Counted from the first letter of the stretch, positions 25,001 to 34,684 are shown. The stretch: 64,000 nucleotides of DNA from Pigmentibacter ruber (GCF_009792895.1 NZ_WSSC01000002.1:186001-250000), one strand, 5' to 3'. Notes: a model not told the origin generated them from the sequence alone. A program made the numbers and translations.

Positions 25001-27927
25001 ATAAATAAATTACGTAAAAGTTCACTCAGTATTGATTTTTTATCTTCACTTAAAGTAGAGAAATTTTCTAAATCTAATAAGAATTTTTCTTTGTCAAAAA
25101 AGTAAATAATTTTTTCTTTACTTTTATTTTCACTTGTAAAGAATATTTTGCTTAATTTATTTTTTATAGGTGTTAAATCTAGGAACGGAAAGTAGTAATT
25201 TTTATAGTAACTACTAACAGATGTTGCACCTACAAGAAGACTAACTTTTTCTTGTGCTGAAATAACTCTAGTTTTATCTATTGTTATGTAATCTTGAGCA
25301 AGGGTAAGTAAATTTTTATCACCAAATAATGCTCCTTCTCCTTTTATAATTCTGCTAACAACTTTTTGTTCAAATTCTGAATCAATACCTAAAGCAGATA
25401 AATAATCAAATACAAGCTTTACTTCTTGCGCAACTTCAGACATTGGCATATGTGTAAAATCTTTATTCACATTAATGTTATCTGCGGAAGTAATATTATT
25501 TTCTCTGCTATTATGTTCGATACTTCTTTTTAATTCAGCCAAATGTTGTACTGTAAATCTATGGAATAAAAGCATAGAATTTTTTTGTGTTTTTGCAGCA
25601 GCAACAAATTCAGAAGCCTTTTTCAAATAGTTTAAATTTTTCTCTAGAGCAGCCTTTTTTTCATCAGTAATAGGATCAGGGAATAATTCCTCTAGAGCAT
25701 TTAAATAGTATTGATTATATTTTGCTCCAGCAAGGAAGTTTCTTCTTAAACTAGGAAGTACTTTTTCCTGTAAATAATTTGGGTTATTTAATATTTTAGT
25801 GTTTAAATTGGATCTTTTTTGCACTTCTAAGTAAAGTTTTTGCCAAACTCTTAATTTTGAACGTTCCATTGTTAACTTATTAAGCATTTCAATCCGTTTA
25901 GCGAGTTTTTCTAGAGGAGGATCTTCTGGTGAATCAAGTTCACCAGCTATAATTTTTGCTTCCTTAGAATTATCAGGTGCGTCATCAAATTCATAATAAA
26001 GCTCAATAATTTTTTCAAATGTTTGTTTGGTAGCTACTCCTAATATAGTTGCACTTGCTCCAGCAACAGTAGCGGGGAGTTTTTCAAATACAAGTGGTCC
26101 ACCCATCAGCATTGCAAATTGTCCAGCAGTGAGAGCAATATCTCCAGTTGTTTTAAATATTACTAGTATTGATTGTTTTTTATAAAAATCAGCTAAAATT
26201 CCACGCAATTGTTTTGTTTCGTTATTAGTATTTTTCCACAATTCTGAGTTTTCTACTATTGATATCCATTCCCGTAAAGTTCTTACTTCATTAATATCAT
26301 TTGCAATATTTATCAAACCTCCTAAAAACATTTGGGCTTGACCTAAGGCAAGAAATCCATCGCCTAATTTAGTAAGTATACCTAATGCCCCAGCAAAAAG
26401 AGGTTCGCTGCTGCTTCCTAAAAAACCATCTTTAAATTTACTAAAATCATTTAAAAATGAAGACTCTTTTATTAATGATTGAATTTCTTCTTTTGTTTTT
26501 CCTTTTAGTTGTTCTTTAAATAATTCTAAATGCGCATATCCAATAACAGCACGTATTTCAAAAGCTGCCATTCCTGAAAACATAGCCATAAGACCACCTT
26601 CAGTCAAAGCACCGGGAATTTTTTGCTCAATATATGTTTTAATAATATCTTCTTGAGTATTTTTAAATTCATTTAATTGAATTATTAAATCCATACTTTT
26701 TGAATTTTTGGGATCAAATTCAGGTAAGTTTTGCAATTGGATAAGTATATTTCTTATGTCATTTGGTAATTCTGCAATGGGTTTATCAAATACTCTATCG
26801 ACATTAATAGGTTTTTGTAATTCACTTTCTAAAAATTGGATTGTTTTTGTCAACTTATCTGATTCATTGTCTTTAGTAACGTTATTTAACATTTGTAGAA
26901 GATTTACTTTAAATGTAATTTGATCAAAATAAATTTTTTGTATTTCAGCAGCATTAGCTACAGGATCGTTTTGTATTAAGGACTGCAATGTTTGTTTTAA
27001 TTTAAGTTCTTGTTCATAATTTTGAAGTAAAAGTTCCTTTACCTCCTGCCTTAAATCTTGGTGTTGTGCTGTGGCTCCTTCTGTTCCAGAATAAACCAAG
27101 TAGAGGAAAGCAGGATAAAAACCAATACCTTGAATTATGTAGATTAATTTTTGAGAAAGACCAGAACTTTCCATAGCTGTTGCTAAGTCGTCAGCGCCAT
27201 CAATGACAAAAGCTTTTTGTGCATTGAAAGGTGATAAAGTTGAAACATTTTTAAAACTTTTATTTCTGATAATTCTAAATAGTTTTGTAATATTATCGAC
27301 TTTTTGAATATGATAACCATTTTTTACAGCTGCTTCTAATGATCCAAGATCTTTAAAAAACATTTTTTCATGTAACCAATCAGCTGTTAATTCAAAAGTG
27401 TAGTTTTGAGATCCAAGTAAAGGTTTAATATTGACTTGATATTCTTTTTCAAAATTTTGAATACGTTCACTTTTTAAATGATTGTAAATATCTAATTGAA
27501 CTTTTTTTTGTAAGTGGTCAATTGTATCAAAATCAATAGGTGCAGGATAAAGTGTAGACGTAATGCGATATTTTGGTTGAAGTTCTTCTTCCTTTTTCTC
27601 TTCTTTTTTTTCATTGATCTTTTGAATTTTTACATTAAATTTTGTTAAGGACGCTTCAATGTAATTCATTTTATCATCAATTTCATTAAGTTCTTCATAA
27701 GGTATTTCAAATAATTGTATTTTTGCATATGCTTCATCGATTTTTGCTTTTAATTGTAATTTATTTGTCTGAACATTTTTACCTAATGATGTGCTTAAAT
27801 AGCCACTACTTACAGAAGAATATTTAGATTTTTCTGAAGCTGTTTCATTTGATGTATTTTTTGTACAGCCCAAATTAAAGGCAAGTGCGCCTAAAGTGCA
27901 AAGCGCACTAAATTTTATTCTTTGCAT
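22096..27927 (-). CDS. Giant RTX-repeat exported protein, probable pore-forming toxin-like lipoprotein
   Basis: Encodes 1943 residues. The N-terminus is signal-like (residues 1-22, ending NLGC, an imperfect lipobox). Residues about 30-430 are coiled-coil-rich. Hydrophobic helices lie near 436-463, 506-546 and 596-629, and a long Gly/Ala hydrophobic stretch (AVTSIGTLAAIPLTSMAGPI) at about 1160-1205 resembles toxin translocation or pore segments. The C-terminal third carries beta-rich repeats, including calcium-binding nonapeptides GNNGNDVLIGALGDDVLSGG (about 1592-1611), IGGAGKDTYLI, and a second set near 1806-1854 (GLEGNDVL, DGGSGDDIFVVN). No glycosyltransferase or protease motif is seen. A Fur-box-like site lies 38 bases upstream of the start. 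Confidence 0.75.
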   Translation of the reverse strand: MQRIKFSALCTLGALAFNLGCTKNTSNETASEKSKYSSVSSGYLSTSLGKNVQTNKLQLKAKIDEAYAKIQLFEIPYEELNEIDDKMNYIEASLTKFNVKIQKINEKKEEKKEEELQPKYRITSTLYPAPIDFDTIDHLQKKVQLDIYNHLKSERIQNFEKEYQVNIKPLLGSQNYTFELTADWLHEKMFFKDLGSLEAAVKNGYHIQKVDNITKLFRIIRNKSFKNVSTLSPFNAQKAFVIDGADDLATAMESSGLSQKLIYIIQGIGFYPAFLYLVYSGTEGATAQHQDLRQEVKELLLQNYEQELKLKQTLQSLIQNDPVANAAEIQKIYFDQITFKVNLLQMLNNVTKDNESDKLTKTIQFLESELQKPINVDRVFDKPIAELPNDIRNILIQLQNLPEFDPKNSKSMDLIIQLNEFKNTQEDIIKTYIEQKIPGALTEGGLMAMFSGMAAFEIRAVIGYAHLELFKEQLKGKTKEEIQSLIKESSFLNDFSKFKDGFLGSSSEPLFAGALGILTKLGDGFLALGQAQMFLGGLINIANDINEVRTLREWISIVENSELWKNTNNETKQLRGILADFYKKQSILVIFKTTGDIALTAGQFAMLMGGPLVFEKLPATVAGASATILGVATKQTFEKIIELYYEFDDAPDNSKEAKIIAGELDSPEDPPLEKLAKRIEMLNKLTMERSKLRVWQKLYLEVQKRSNLNTKILNNPNYLQEKVLPSLRRNFLAGAKYNQYYLNALEELFPDPITDEKKAALEKNLNYLKKASEFVAAAKTQKNSMLLFHRFTVQHLAELKRSIEHNSRENNITSADNINVNKDFTHMPMSEVAQEVKLVFDYLSALGIDSEFEQKVVSRIIKGEGALFGDKNLLTLAQDYITIDKTRVISAQEKVSLLVGATSVSSYYKNYYFPFLDLTPIKNKLSKIFFTSENKSKEKIIYFFDKEKFLLDLENFSTLSEDKKSILSELLRNLFINTPDETKLKAKFGNDKRTPIKKIMDGVYNKISRQETLRPVLKYTLPQLELYDMMKSVMGLTNDSPSPKLNFAKKVASKMVYGMNQANIFVNFYHMPNRIMNIHQQSVNGEHFSAFRNSLEMSLDNLDLGVDLIRGSSFLQKHVQAYKHLGRAQAALNFATAGFEIWNAYDLFKQVGNSTGKQKQDYIVYGTASTLSAVTSIGTLAAIPLTSMAGPIGTAIGFSIMMGQNIYTTIRTHEELVGKFGMPPNDAGKLGAVKLLCPMCDISKSLQFEPYQRDYVKKQELEQHLTELNKDAKTTNVVFTKLVTPKPFYYFPVTPTTSSISNCNMAGCSTSSTGGYVLKQGIHLCQTSNIYNAQNEKIRAEIINNLQLKPYETEHRQHYLNEKFRIDNRAWYEKFFVSYSVYDFTRYCKLEDVKNYVKMDEYHLDQKILTTVPEEKKTILFYVGLGDQYRHGYGVSLINGNQNIKNFFIVEAGQYKYELNGANKDDYFEIKAPAKDTSYINGKEGFNLLSFQNFEFGQYFNLQDKITFVTPSITQIKNDLVEFKKKNTLQNTNYSELDVKRFYLQYALNSANTTKKELLKQFPEVENISHFMGSKFRDIYLGNSTNEVLLGNNGNDVLIGALGDDVLSGGEDIDLLIGGAGKDTYLINKTDFLNSKENYDIIYFANKTSNKYNFPYFFTNNENDRDLIITDVYEIGIYSENNDLWFVTNNKEILSKQNDKSKEFVKLFKLENYKENGKIARDIPLLTTKDGNIIVYNPLEATNTVSWLNTISTTSQSKIDTKDLTNLPGAYKGLKGIRLDKDSAFENYTYINGTLDNEIIIGNKQDNYINASYGNAFIQGLEGNDVLMANLDHSKREKFVRMDGGSGDDIFVVNVVEFNSYDKNSIPFIKIIEEDKGTNDHLLVKVTGNYNHLEYKGWKRNGNSITLLNSKNEILFYLSLPDKKKLNTIQIEIGRSKPVKIEL

Positions 27928-28387
27928 TATTTTACCTTTTTTATTATTTTTAAGCGTTTACAATGATATTGATAATTATTATCAATAATAATTTTCAAAT
28001 AGTTTATATATTTTAAAAAAGCAAGACTGCTTATAAAAATAATTATGTATTCATACAAAAAATTTATTTCCATAGAAATATTAAGACATTGACTGGTCAG
28101 TTACATATGGATGTTCTATCCTATATTTTCTTACAGACTAGACAATAAGTTTTCATATTTTAGAATTTTACATAAGTATTTTAATTGTATAGATTAGTTT
28201 TGCGGGAAAAAAATTTAAAAAATATTAAAATTCAATTAAGGTAACAATCTGATTTTCTTGATATTCTAGAAAAAATAAAAATGTAACATAATAATATAAA
28301 TAGAGAATAAAAAATAATCACACAATTCTGACAGGATAAATTTTAATAGATAGATAAAATTTGTCTGCGTGATTATGGGGATGTAGA
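27928..28387. other. Divergent regulatory region
   Basis: No gene. It contains the Fur-box-like site next to the giant gene and a TTGACTGGTCAGTTA element (28089-28103) with ACTG/CAGT dyad symmetry that could be a -35 or operator. The rest is AT-rich. Confidence 0.4.
27965..27983. promoter_or_regulatory. Fur-box-like operator
   Basis: GATATTGATAATTATTATC matches the 19-bp Fur consensus GATAATGATAATCATTATC at 17 positions. It lies 38-56 bases upstream of the giant RTX gene start, predicting iron-repressed expression. Confidence 0.65.
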
Positions 28388-28720
28388 ATGGATAATATAG
28401 AAAATATAGAAAAAATTAATCATATTATTAGTTTAATCTTAAAAGATATTTTTGATGAAAAAGAAAAAAATAAAATTGATTATAATGAAGAAATACATCC
28501 TCTTTATTTAATAGAACAAATTAGTGAAAACTTATTTGAAATTCTAAATGAGTTGAATAATGAAAAAGAAATTAATTACAATATTGTGACAGAAAGTATT
28601 AAGAATTCGTTATTAAAATTTTTAACTATCTTGCATTGGGTTTATAAAGAGATAGAAGAAGATTTAAATGAGAAAAAAAAAGAAAAAGACGATGAAAATA
28701 AAATAATATCGATAGTTTAA
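28388..28720 (+). CDS. Small acidic helical protein leading the chemotaxis operon
   Basis: Encodes 110 residues with alternating Glu/Lys/Ile/Asn helices and no signal peptide; the last 20 residues are a charged Lys/Glu tract. A GGGGATGTAGA site precedes the ATG. It is upstream of cheA on the same strand with a 215-base gap. No family recognised. Its position suggests an accessory or adaptor of the signalling array, but that is inference. Confidence 0.5.
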   Translation: MDNIENIEKINHIISLILKDIFDEKEKNKIDYNEEIHPLYLIEQISENLFEILNELNNEKEINYNIVTESIKNSLLKFLTILHWVYKEIEEDLNEKKKEKDDENKIISIV

Positions 28721-28935
28721 AAATCATTTAATTAACTTAAAAAATTTTTTATACGTATATTATATTAATATTAAAAAATTATACATATCTATTTTTTCAA
28801 AATTGCAAAATATTTGTTTTTATAAAATTTAATTCATGAAATAGGCAAATATTAATGGTTTTAAAATTGACATCTGAATTATTCTTAATGAAAAATTAAT
28901 ATATATAATCTATTTTAAAGAAAAAAGGAAAATAA

Positions 28936-30615
28936 GTGAGCAATTGTATTGAACCTCAATTTATCATAACATTTTTAGAAGAGGCAAATGAAAGCATTTC
29001 CTTATGGGAAACGACATGTTTAAATTTTAAGGATACCAATGAGAAAGAATCTATTAATCAACTTTTTAGAATTGCCCATAATTTAAAAGGCTCCTCTGCT
29101 TCAGTTGGACTCAATCAATTTTCTGAATTTGTACATAAAGTAGAAGAAGTATTAACCAGTGTAAAAAATGGTGAAATTAAATTTGAAAAAGACATACTTA
29201 ATAATTTTTTTGAAATACATACAATTATTAGTAATTGGATAATCTCAATTCAGAACGATGTTAGTTATGTTAATCAAAACTTTCAAAAAAATATAGAATA
29301 TATTTTTTCAATAATGGAGAAAAAAAATAATAATGGATTAATTGGATTTGAAATTTTCAATCAAACGAATTCTTCTAAACATGAAACTAAAGAAGATGTT
29401 ATCCTAAAGTTAAACAATAAAATTGAAAATAAAAAATTGACTTCAGAAGAATATTTAAAAGTAAATGTCACTAAGTTAGATAATTTAATTAATTATCTAG
29501 GAGAAGTTATTATTGACCAAAATATTTTAAGACAAATGTCTTCTATAAATTCAATTCCAAAAGAAGTAAAAAATGTTATTTCTCAAATGAGTAAAAATAT
29601 ACAATATCTCCAGGATACTGCAATTTCATTAAGAATGACTTCACTTGATCAACAATTTCAAAAAATGAATCGAGTAGTTAGAGATCTTGCAGTAAAACAA
29701 AAGAAAATAATAAAGTTTGAATCATTTGGTTCTGAAGTAGAATTAGATAAAATTATAGTTGATAAATTAACGGATCCTTTAACTCATTTAATAAGAAACG
29801 CGATAGATCATGGGATTGAAACTTTAGAAGAGAGAGAAAAAAAGAATAAATCTAAAGAAAGTAAAATTGAGTTAAGAGCTATTCAAGATGAAGGTAATGT
29901 AAAAATTTATTTAAGAGATGATGGAAGAGGTTTGGACGATAAAAAGATACTTAAAAAAGCAATTGAAAAAGGATTGATTAAGGAGAAAAATAATTTATCA
30001 AAGGATGAAATACATAGAGTAATATTTATGCCAGGTTTTTCTACAAAAGAAGAGATAACCGATATTTCTGGAAGGGGTGTTGGTTTAGATGTTGTAAGTA
30101 ATGTTATAGCAGACTTAAAGGGAAATATAGATATTGAAACTGAGATTGATAAAGGAACTACATTTATTATTTCTTTACCTTCAACACTTTCTATAATTAA
30201 AGGATTAATATTCAAGTCTAATAAACAACTTTTTGTCATTCCTGAATCCCAAGTATTAGAAATTATAGATCATAAAAAGATAAAAATAGAAAATAGAGTT
30301 AATAGTAGTCAGATTTTTTCATTAAGAAATGAAATTATACCAATCATAAAGCTAAGAAATATTTTTAATAAAAATATTTCTGAAAGTCAGGATTTAAATG
30401 AAAAATTCGGATTGCTAGTTTTGCATTTGGGAAAAAAATTTTCATTTGAAGTAGAAGAAATAATTTCAACTCAATCCATTGTGCTAAAAAAATTGTCAGA
30501 AGAACTAAAGGGAATACCAGGGATATTGGCAACAACGGTATTAGGAAATGGTGAACCAGCTTTGGTCTTAAATTTAGCTCAATTAGTAAATATTTGGAGT
30601 TATGATGGAGCATAA
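28936..30615 (+). CDS. cheA: CheA-type histidine kinase lacking a P2 domain
   Basis: Encodes 559 residues from a GTG with AAAGGA upstream. The HPt domain has RIAHNLKGSSASVG with the phosphorylated His at residue 48. A short linker of only about 55 residues (about 110-165) replaces the usual P2 response-regulator docking domain. Then come the dimerisation helices (KVNVTKLDNLINYLGEVII), the ATPase domain with N-box NAIDHG (about 288), DDGRGLD (about 328) and GRGVGLDVV (about 380), and a C-terminal CheW-like domain. It phosphorylates response-regulator domains under MCP control. The operon has cheW, an MCP and a CheR-CheB fusion, but no cheY. Confidence 0.9.
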   Translation: MSNCIEPQFIITFLEEANESISLWETTCLNFKDTNEKESINQLFRIAHNLKGSSASVGLNQFSEFVHKVEEVLTSVKNGEIKFEKDILNNFFEIHTIISNWIISIQNDVSYVNQNFQKNIEYIFSIMEKKNNNGLIGFEIFNQTNSSKHETKEDVILKLNNKIENKKLTSEEYLKVNVTKLDNLINYLGEVIIDQNILRQMSSINSIPKEVKNVISQMSKNIQYLQDTAISLRMTSLDQQFQKMNRVVRDLAVKQKKIIKFESFGSEVELDKIIVDKLTDPLTHLIRNAIDHGIETLEEREKKNKSKESKIELRAIQDEGNVKIYLRDDGRGLDDKKILKKAIEKGLIKEKNNLSKDEIHRVIFMPGFSTKEEITDISGRGVGLDVVSNVIADLKGNIDIETEIDKGTTFIISLPSTLSIIKGLIFKSNKQLFVIPESQVLEIIDHKKIKIENRVNSSQIFSLRNEIIPIIKLRNIFNKNISESQDLNEKFGLLVLHLGKKFSFEVEEIISTQSIVLKKLSEELKGIPGILATTVLGNGEPALVLNLAQLVNIWSYDGA

Positions 30616-31093
30616 TGAAGAAGAAAATAAATTTCTAATATTTAAAGTAATTAATGAAGAATACGCATGTAATATATTACAAATTAAAGAAGTAATTAAG
30701 TGCAAAAATATAAAGCCAATACCATTTATGGTTCCATATTTTAAAGGAATTTTAAATTTAAGGGGAAAGATTATTAGTATTATAGACTTTAGGATTAAAT
30801 TATTGCCTAATTCAAATAATACTGAGAATGAGGGAATTATATTAGTTGTTGAAAATGAATTAATAACAATTGGTGTGATTGTTGATGACTTAATTTCTGT
30901 TACTTCTATCATTGAAAATGAAATTCAAAAAAATAAAGATATGAAGTATTCAATTGATACAAAATTTATTCTTGGTAATTACATTTACAAAGATAAATTA
31001 GTTACGGTATTAGATTTAATTTCTTCAATTAATGAAGAAGATTTAAAGATAATAAAAGAAAATGACAATTTAAAATTATCTATGAATATGTGA
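30605..31093 (+). CDS. cheW: CheW coupling protein
   Basis: Encodes 162 residues; two ATGs (30602, 30605) overlap the cheA end, giving translational coupling. CheW hallmarks are present: FLIFKVINEEYACNILQIKEVI, the PFMVPYFKGILNLRGKIISI motif, and a second subdomain with IGVIVDDLISVTSI and YKDKLVTVLDLISSI. It bridges CheA and the receptor at the membrane array. It stands between cheA and the MCP gene. Confidence 0.9.
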   Translation: MEHNEEENKFLIFKVINEEYACNILQIKEVIKCKNIKPIPFMVPYFKGILNLRGKIISIIDFRIKLLPNSNNTENEGIILVVENELITIGVIVDDLISVTSIIENEIQKNKDMKYSIDTKFILGNYIYKDKLVTVLDLISSINEEDLKIIKENDNLKLSMNM

Positions 31094-31103
31094 GGTTTTA
31101 ATT

Positions 31104-32786
31104 ATGCGAAATATCAATTGGACAATAAGAAAGAGGCTTTTACTTCTTTCGTCAATTATGATTTTATTAATTTTTATAATAGGGATAATTCCCTTTCAGT
31201 TAAATAATTTTTATAATGATAAAATAAACAAATTTTCATCAGAAATTATACCAGCTATGAAAAATCTAACTCTTGCTGATATGATGCATGATGGAATTAG
31301 ATCAAATATTTACGGAATAATAATGGCAGCAGAATCCAAAAAAATTGATAGAATTAAAGAGCTTGAAGAAGAGCAAAAGGAATTTAAAGAAAAATTTTTA
31401 AATTACTTAAATAATTTAAATGGTCTAGCTTTAAATAAAAAAATACATGATGATTTAAATACAATATTAATAGACGCAAAAAAGTATACAGAATTGTCAG
31501 ATAGAATAGCAAAAAATGTTGTCGATTTAAAACATAAAGATTCTTCTGTATTACTAAATCAATTTAATGATGTATTTAAAAAGCTTGAAAAATCAATATC
31601 TGATTTGACTCAAGAAGTAAATAATTTTACTGATTTAAGTATTCAAAATACTAATGAATATGGTAAAAAAGCGCTATTCTTTTTATTAGGAATTTTATCT
31701 ATTTTTTTAATATTTGCTATTTCTCTTTCAAATATTTCAATTAAAAAATTAAATAGCATTTTAAATAATTTGATTTTAGCGCTCAATAATCAAGCGAATA
31801 CAATTCTACAAAAAGCAAATAATTCGCAAAAAAGTTCAAAAGAGCTTTCTGATATGACAATGAAACAAGCTGCTGCAATTCAAGAAACAGCTGCGAGTAT
31901 GGAAGAAATGAGTTCTATGCTAACGCAGACAAGTAAACATTCAAATCATAATTTACAAATATCTGAAGAAGGACAATTAATAGCTCAGAAAGGACGTGAA
32001 TCTATCTCACAAATGCTTTCTGCAATGGATAGTATCCAAGCATCAAATATTAAGTTGGAAGAGATTTCCAATCTTATTGTCAAAATTGCAAATAAAACCA
32101 AAATTATTAATGAAATTGTTTCTGAAACACGTTTGCTATCTTTTAATGCTTCTATTGAAGCTGCACGTGCTGGAGTGCATGGCAAAGGTTTTGCTGTTGT
32201 TGCAGAGGAAGTAGGTAAACTAGCTTCTATGAGCGGATCTGCAGCTAATGAAATAAGAGAATTACTTGAATCATCTACTATTGAAGTTGCTAATGTTGTT
32301 TCTGATATTCGAGATAGGATTGCAACAGGAAAAAATATTTTTAAGATTTGCGAAGCTTCTTTTGATAGTATGACTGAAATTTTATTTAAAATAAATGAAG
32401 GTACAAAAATTATAGTTTCTTCAACAACCGAGCAAGAAACAGGTATGAAGCAAACAACTATTGCTATGAGGCAAATAGATGAAGTGACACAAAGAAACAA
32501 TGCAATAGGAATAGCGCAAGCTTCAAATAGTCAATATCTAGCAATAGGTATCAGAAATATTAATGAAATTATTTCAAAATTAAGAAATTTAATAGTAGAA
32601 AGTAAAGTGATTAATAAAAATTTAGTTTCTATTTCTCACATTGAAATGGAGAATAAAAATAGTCAAAATATTGATGGTAATTATTACCAAGTAAATATCC
32701 AAAATGAATTTGATAGTGTGCCAGACAACGAAATAATAATGAATGATAACTTGCCTAGTAGAAACGATTCTAGATGGAAAGTATAA
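31104..32786 (+). CDS. Methyl-accepting chemotaxis receptor
   Basis: Encodes 560 residues from an ATG with GAGG upstream. TM1 is about residues 11-33. A helical periplasmic domain of the four-helix-bundle type (about 34-188) starts NKFSSEIIPAMKNLTLADMM. TM2 is about 190-211. The cytoplasmic coiled coil carries adaptation-site-like stretches (QAAAIQETAASMEEMSSML) and the conserved hairpin tip EAARAGVHGKGFAVVAEEVG (about 351-370). It ends at EMENKNSQN... without the CheR-tethering pentapeptide NWE[ST]F. Ligand unknown. It probably signals to the adjacent CheA/CheW. Confidence 0.88.
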   Translation: MRNINWTIRKRLLLLSSIMILLIFIIGIIPFQLNNFYNDKINKFSSEIIPAMKNLTLADMMHDGIRSNIYGIIMAAESKKIDRIKELEEEQKEFKEKFLNYLNNLNGLALNKKIHDDLNTILIDAKKYTELSDRIAKNVVDLKHKDSSVLLNQFNDVFKKLEKSISDLTQEVNNFTDLSIQNTNEYGKKALFFLLGILSIFLIFAISLSNISIKKLNSILNNLILALNNQANTILQKANNSQKSSKELSDMTMKQAAAIQETAASMEEMSSMLTQTSKHSNHNLQISEEGQLIAQKGRESISQMLSAMDSIQASNIKLEEISNLIVKIANKTKIINEIVSETRLLSFNASIEAARAGVHGKGFAVVAEEVGKLASMSGSAANEIRELLESSTIEVANVVSDIRDRIATGKNIFKICEASFDSMTEILFKINEGTKIIVSSTTEQETGMKQTTIAMRQIDEVTQRNNAIGIAQASNSQYLAIGIRNINEIISKLRNLIVESKVINKNLVSISHIEMENKNSQNIDGNYYQVNIQNEFDSVPDNEIIMNDNLPSRNDSRWKV

Positions 32787-32792
32787 ACAAAA

Positions 32793-34670
32793 ATGAATAA
32801 CAATCATGAGTTTTATTTAAAAATTATAGAAGATATTAAAAACATAATCCATGTTGAGTTAAATGAAGAAAAAATTAATTTAGGTATTGAAAAAATAAAA
32901 TTAAGAATAAATATATTAAACTTTAAAAATACAGAAGAGTATTATGAATATTATTTAAATAATATTGAATCTGAAAGAAAAAATTTAATTTCTATACTTA
33001 CAAATCATACAACAGAATTTTTTAGAGAACCTGAACATTTTGATTATTTGGCTGATGAGTTTTTTCCTCGATATATAAAAAATAAAAAGTCTTTACGTAT
33101 ATGGTCTGCAGCGGCGTCAGTTGGAAAAGAGGTTTATTCTATAGCTATTTGCTATTTAGAAGTGTGTTTTTCTTTAGGGCTTAAATACGACTCAATTCCT
33201 CAAATTGAAATATTAGGTACAGATATAGATGAATTATCCATACAAAAATGTCAGAATGGTATTTATTTAGCGACAGATATTGAGAAGGAAATGGGTAAAG
33301 TATTGATAAAAAAATATTTTGACTATGGTGAAAATGAATTAAAAAATTATGTAAGAATAAAGGATTCTGTATTTAAACTTTGTAAATTTAAAGTACACAA
33401 TTTATTAGATAGTTCAAATGAAATTGGAAAGTTTGATGTTATATTCATAAGAAATATTATTATTTATTATAAAAGAAAAGAAGTTAAAGATATAATTATG
33501 CGTTTAAAAAATAATTTAGAAAGTAATGGTATTTTGGTATTAGGGCACTCTGAATCATTAAGCAATCTTGATCTTCCTTTTATCCACATAAAAAATTCAA
33601 TTTACACATTGAATCTAAAACCAAATGATGATTTGACAAGAGTTTTTGTCATTGATGATACCCTAACAATGCGTGATTTTTTAAGAAAAATTTTGACTAA
33701 AGAAGAAAATTTTTTAATTATTGGTGAAGCTGAAAATCCAATTGAAGCTATGGAAAAGTTAGAAAAATTAGAATTACAACCTCATGTTATTGTATTAGAT
33801 TTGAATATGCCAAAAATGAATGGTATTGAATATTTAGAACTCTTAAAAAATAAACCCCACCCGCCAATTGTAATAATGAGTTCTATGAGTTTTGATGAAG
33901 CAGATAATGGTATTAAATGCTTGGAGCTAGGAGCATTTGATTATATTGAAAAACCAAGTGGTGTTCATTCGCCTAAGGAAATTTCAAATATAAGAAATGT
34001 AATTACTCAAGCAAGAAAATCAATTAAAAGCTTTGAATTAAAAAATAAACAATTATCTAAACAAAGATTATTAAGCTTGAATCCGCTGCCAAAGAAGTTT
34101 ATCAAACCTGACTTAATTGCAATAGGTTCTTCGACTGGAGGTGTAGAGGCTTTGCAAACTATTCTTTTGCAACTCAAAACCAATTTTCCTCCAATAGTTA
34201 TTGTGCAACATATACCTGAATATTTTTCTCAAGCATTAGCTAATAGATTGAGTGAATTATGTAAATTCAAAGTTTTTGAAGGAAAAAATCGCCAAATATT
34301 GGAACCAAATTGCGTTTATTTAGCTCCTGGTGGAAAACAAATGCGAATTATTGAAGAAAAAAGCAAATTACTTTTAGAGATTAATGATTCTGAAAAAATT
34401 AATATGCATAAACCTTCAATTGATTACTTGTTTTATTCCTTAGTAAATTTAAAAAATGAAATTAATATATGTGCCATTATACTAACAGGTATGGGGAGTG
34501 ATGGTGCTAATGGATTAAAAGAATTATATAATAAAAATGCTTTCACAATTGCGCAAGATGAAGAAAGCTGCGTTGTATTTGGTATGCCTAAAGAAGCTAT
34601 AGCTTTAGGTGGCGTTCATCAAGTTGCTCCATTACATGAAATTCCTAATATTTTGAAAAAAATTCTTTAA
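32793..34670 (+). CDS. CheR-REC-CheB fusion: receptor methyltransferase and methylesterase in one chain
   Basis: Encodes 625 residues. Residues 1-262 are a CheR methyltransferase: TNHTTEFFREPEHFDYL, a SAM loop IWSAAASVGKEVYSIAI (canonical CST-G-E-E replaced), and FDVIFIRNIIIYYKR. A receiver domain follows (about 282-400) with VIDD, the phospho-Asp in VLDLNMPKMNG, and VIMSS. The CheB catalytic domain (about 438-625) has IGSSTGG, IVQHIP and GMGSDGANG, giving the Ser-His-Asp triad. It writes and erases glutamate methyl marks on the MCP; the REC would receive phosphate from CheA. Six bases separate it from the MCP gene. Confidence 0.9.
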   Translation: MNNNHEFYLKIIEDIKNIIHVELNEEKINLGIEKIKLRINILNFKNTEEYYEYYLNNIESERKNLISILTNHTTEFFREPEHFDYLADEFFPRYIKNKKSLRIWSAAASVGKEVYSIAICYLEVCFSLGLKYDSIPQIEILGTDIDELSIQKCQNGIYLATDIEKEMGKVLIKKYFDYGENELKNYVRIKDSVFKLCKFKVHNLLDSSNEIGKFDVIFIRNIIIYYKRKEVKDIIMRLKNNLESNGILVLGHSESLSNLDLPFIHIKNSIYTLNLKPNDDLTRVFVIDDTLTMRDFLRKILTKEENFLIIGEAENPIEAMEKLEKLELQPHVIVLDLNMPKMNGIEYLELLKNKPHPPIVIMSSMSFDEADNGIKCLELGAFDYIEKPSGVHSPKEISNIRNVITQARKSIKSFELKNKQLSKQRLLSLNPLPKKFIKPDLIAIGSSTGGVEALQTILLQLKTNFPPIVIVQHIPEYFSQALANRLSELCKFKVFEGKNRQILEPNCVYLAPGGKQMRIIEEKSKLLLEINDSEKINMHKPSIDYLFYSLVNLKNEINICAIILTGMGSDGANGLKELYNKNAFTIAQDEESCVVFGMPKEAIALGGVHQVAPLHEIPNILKKIL

Positions 34671-34684
34671 AATATAAATAGAAA

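Noticed and set aside
31985-32500. 171-codon minus-strand frame within the MCP gene
   Set aside because: It is the antisense of the conserved MCP signalling domain.
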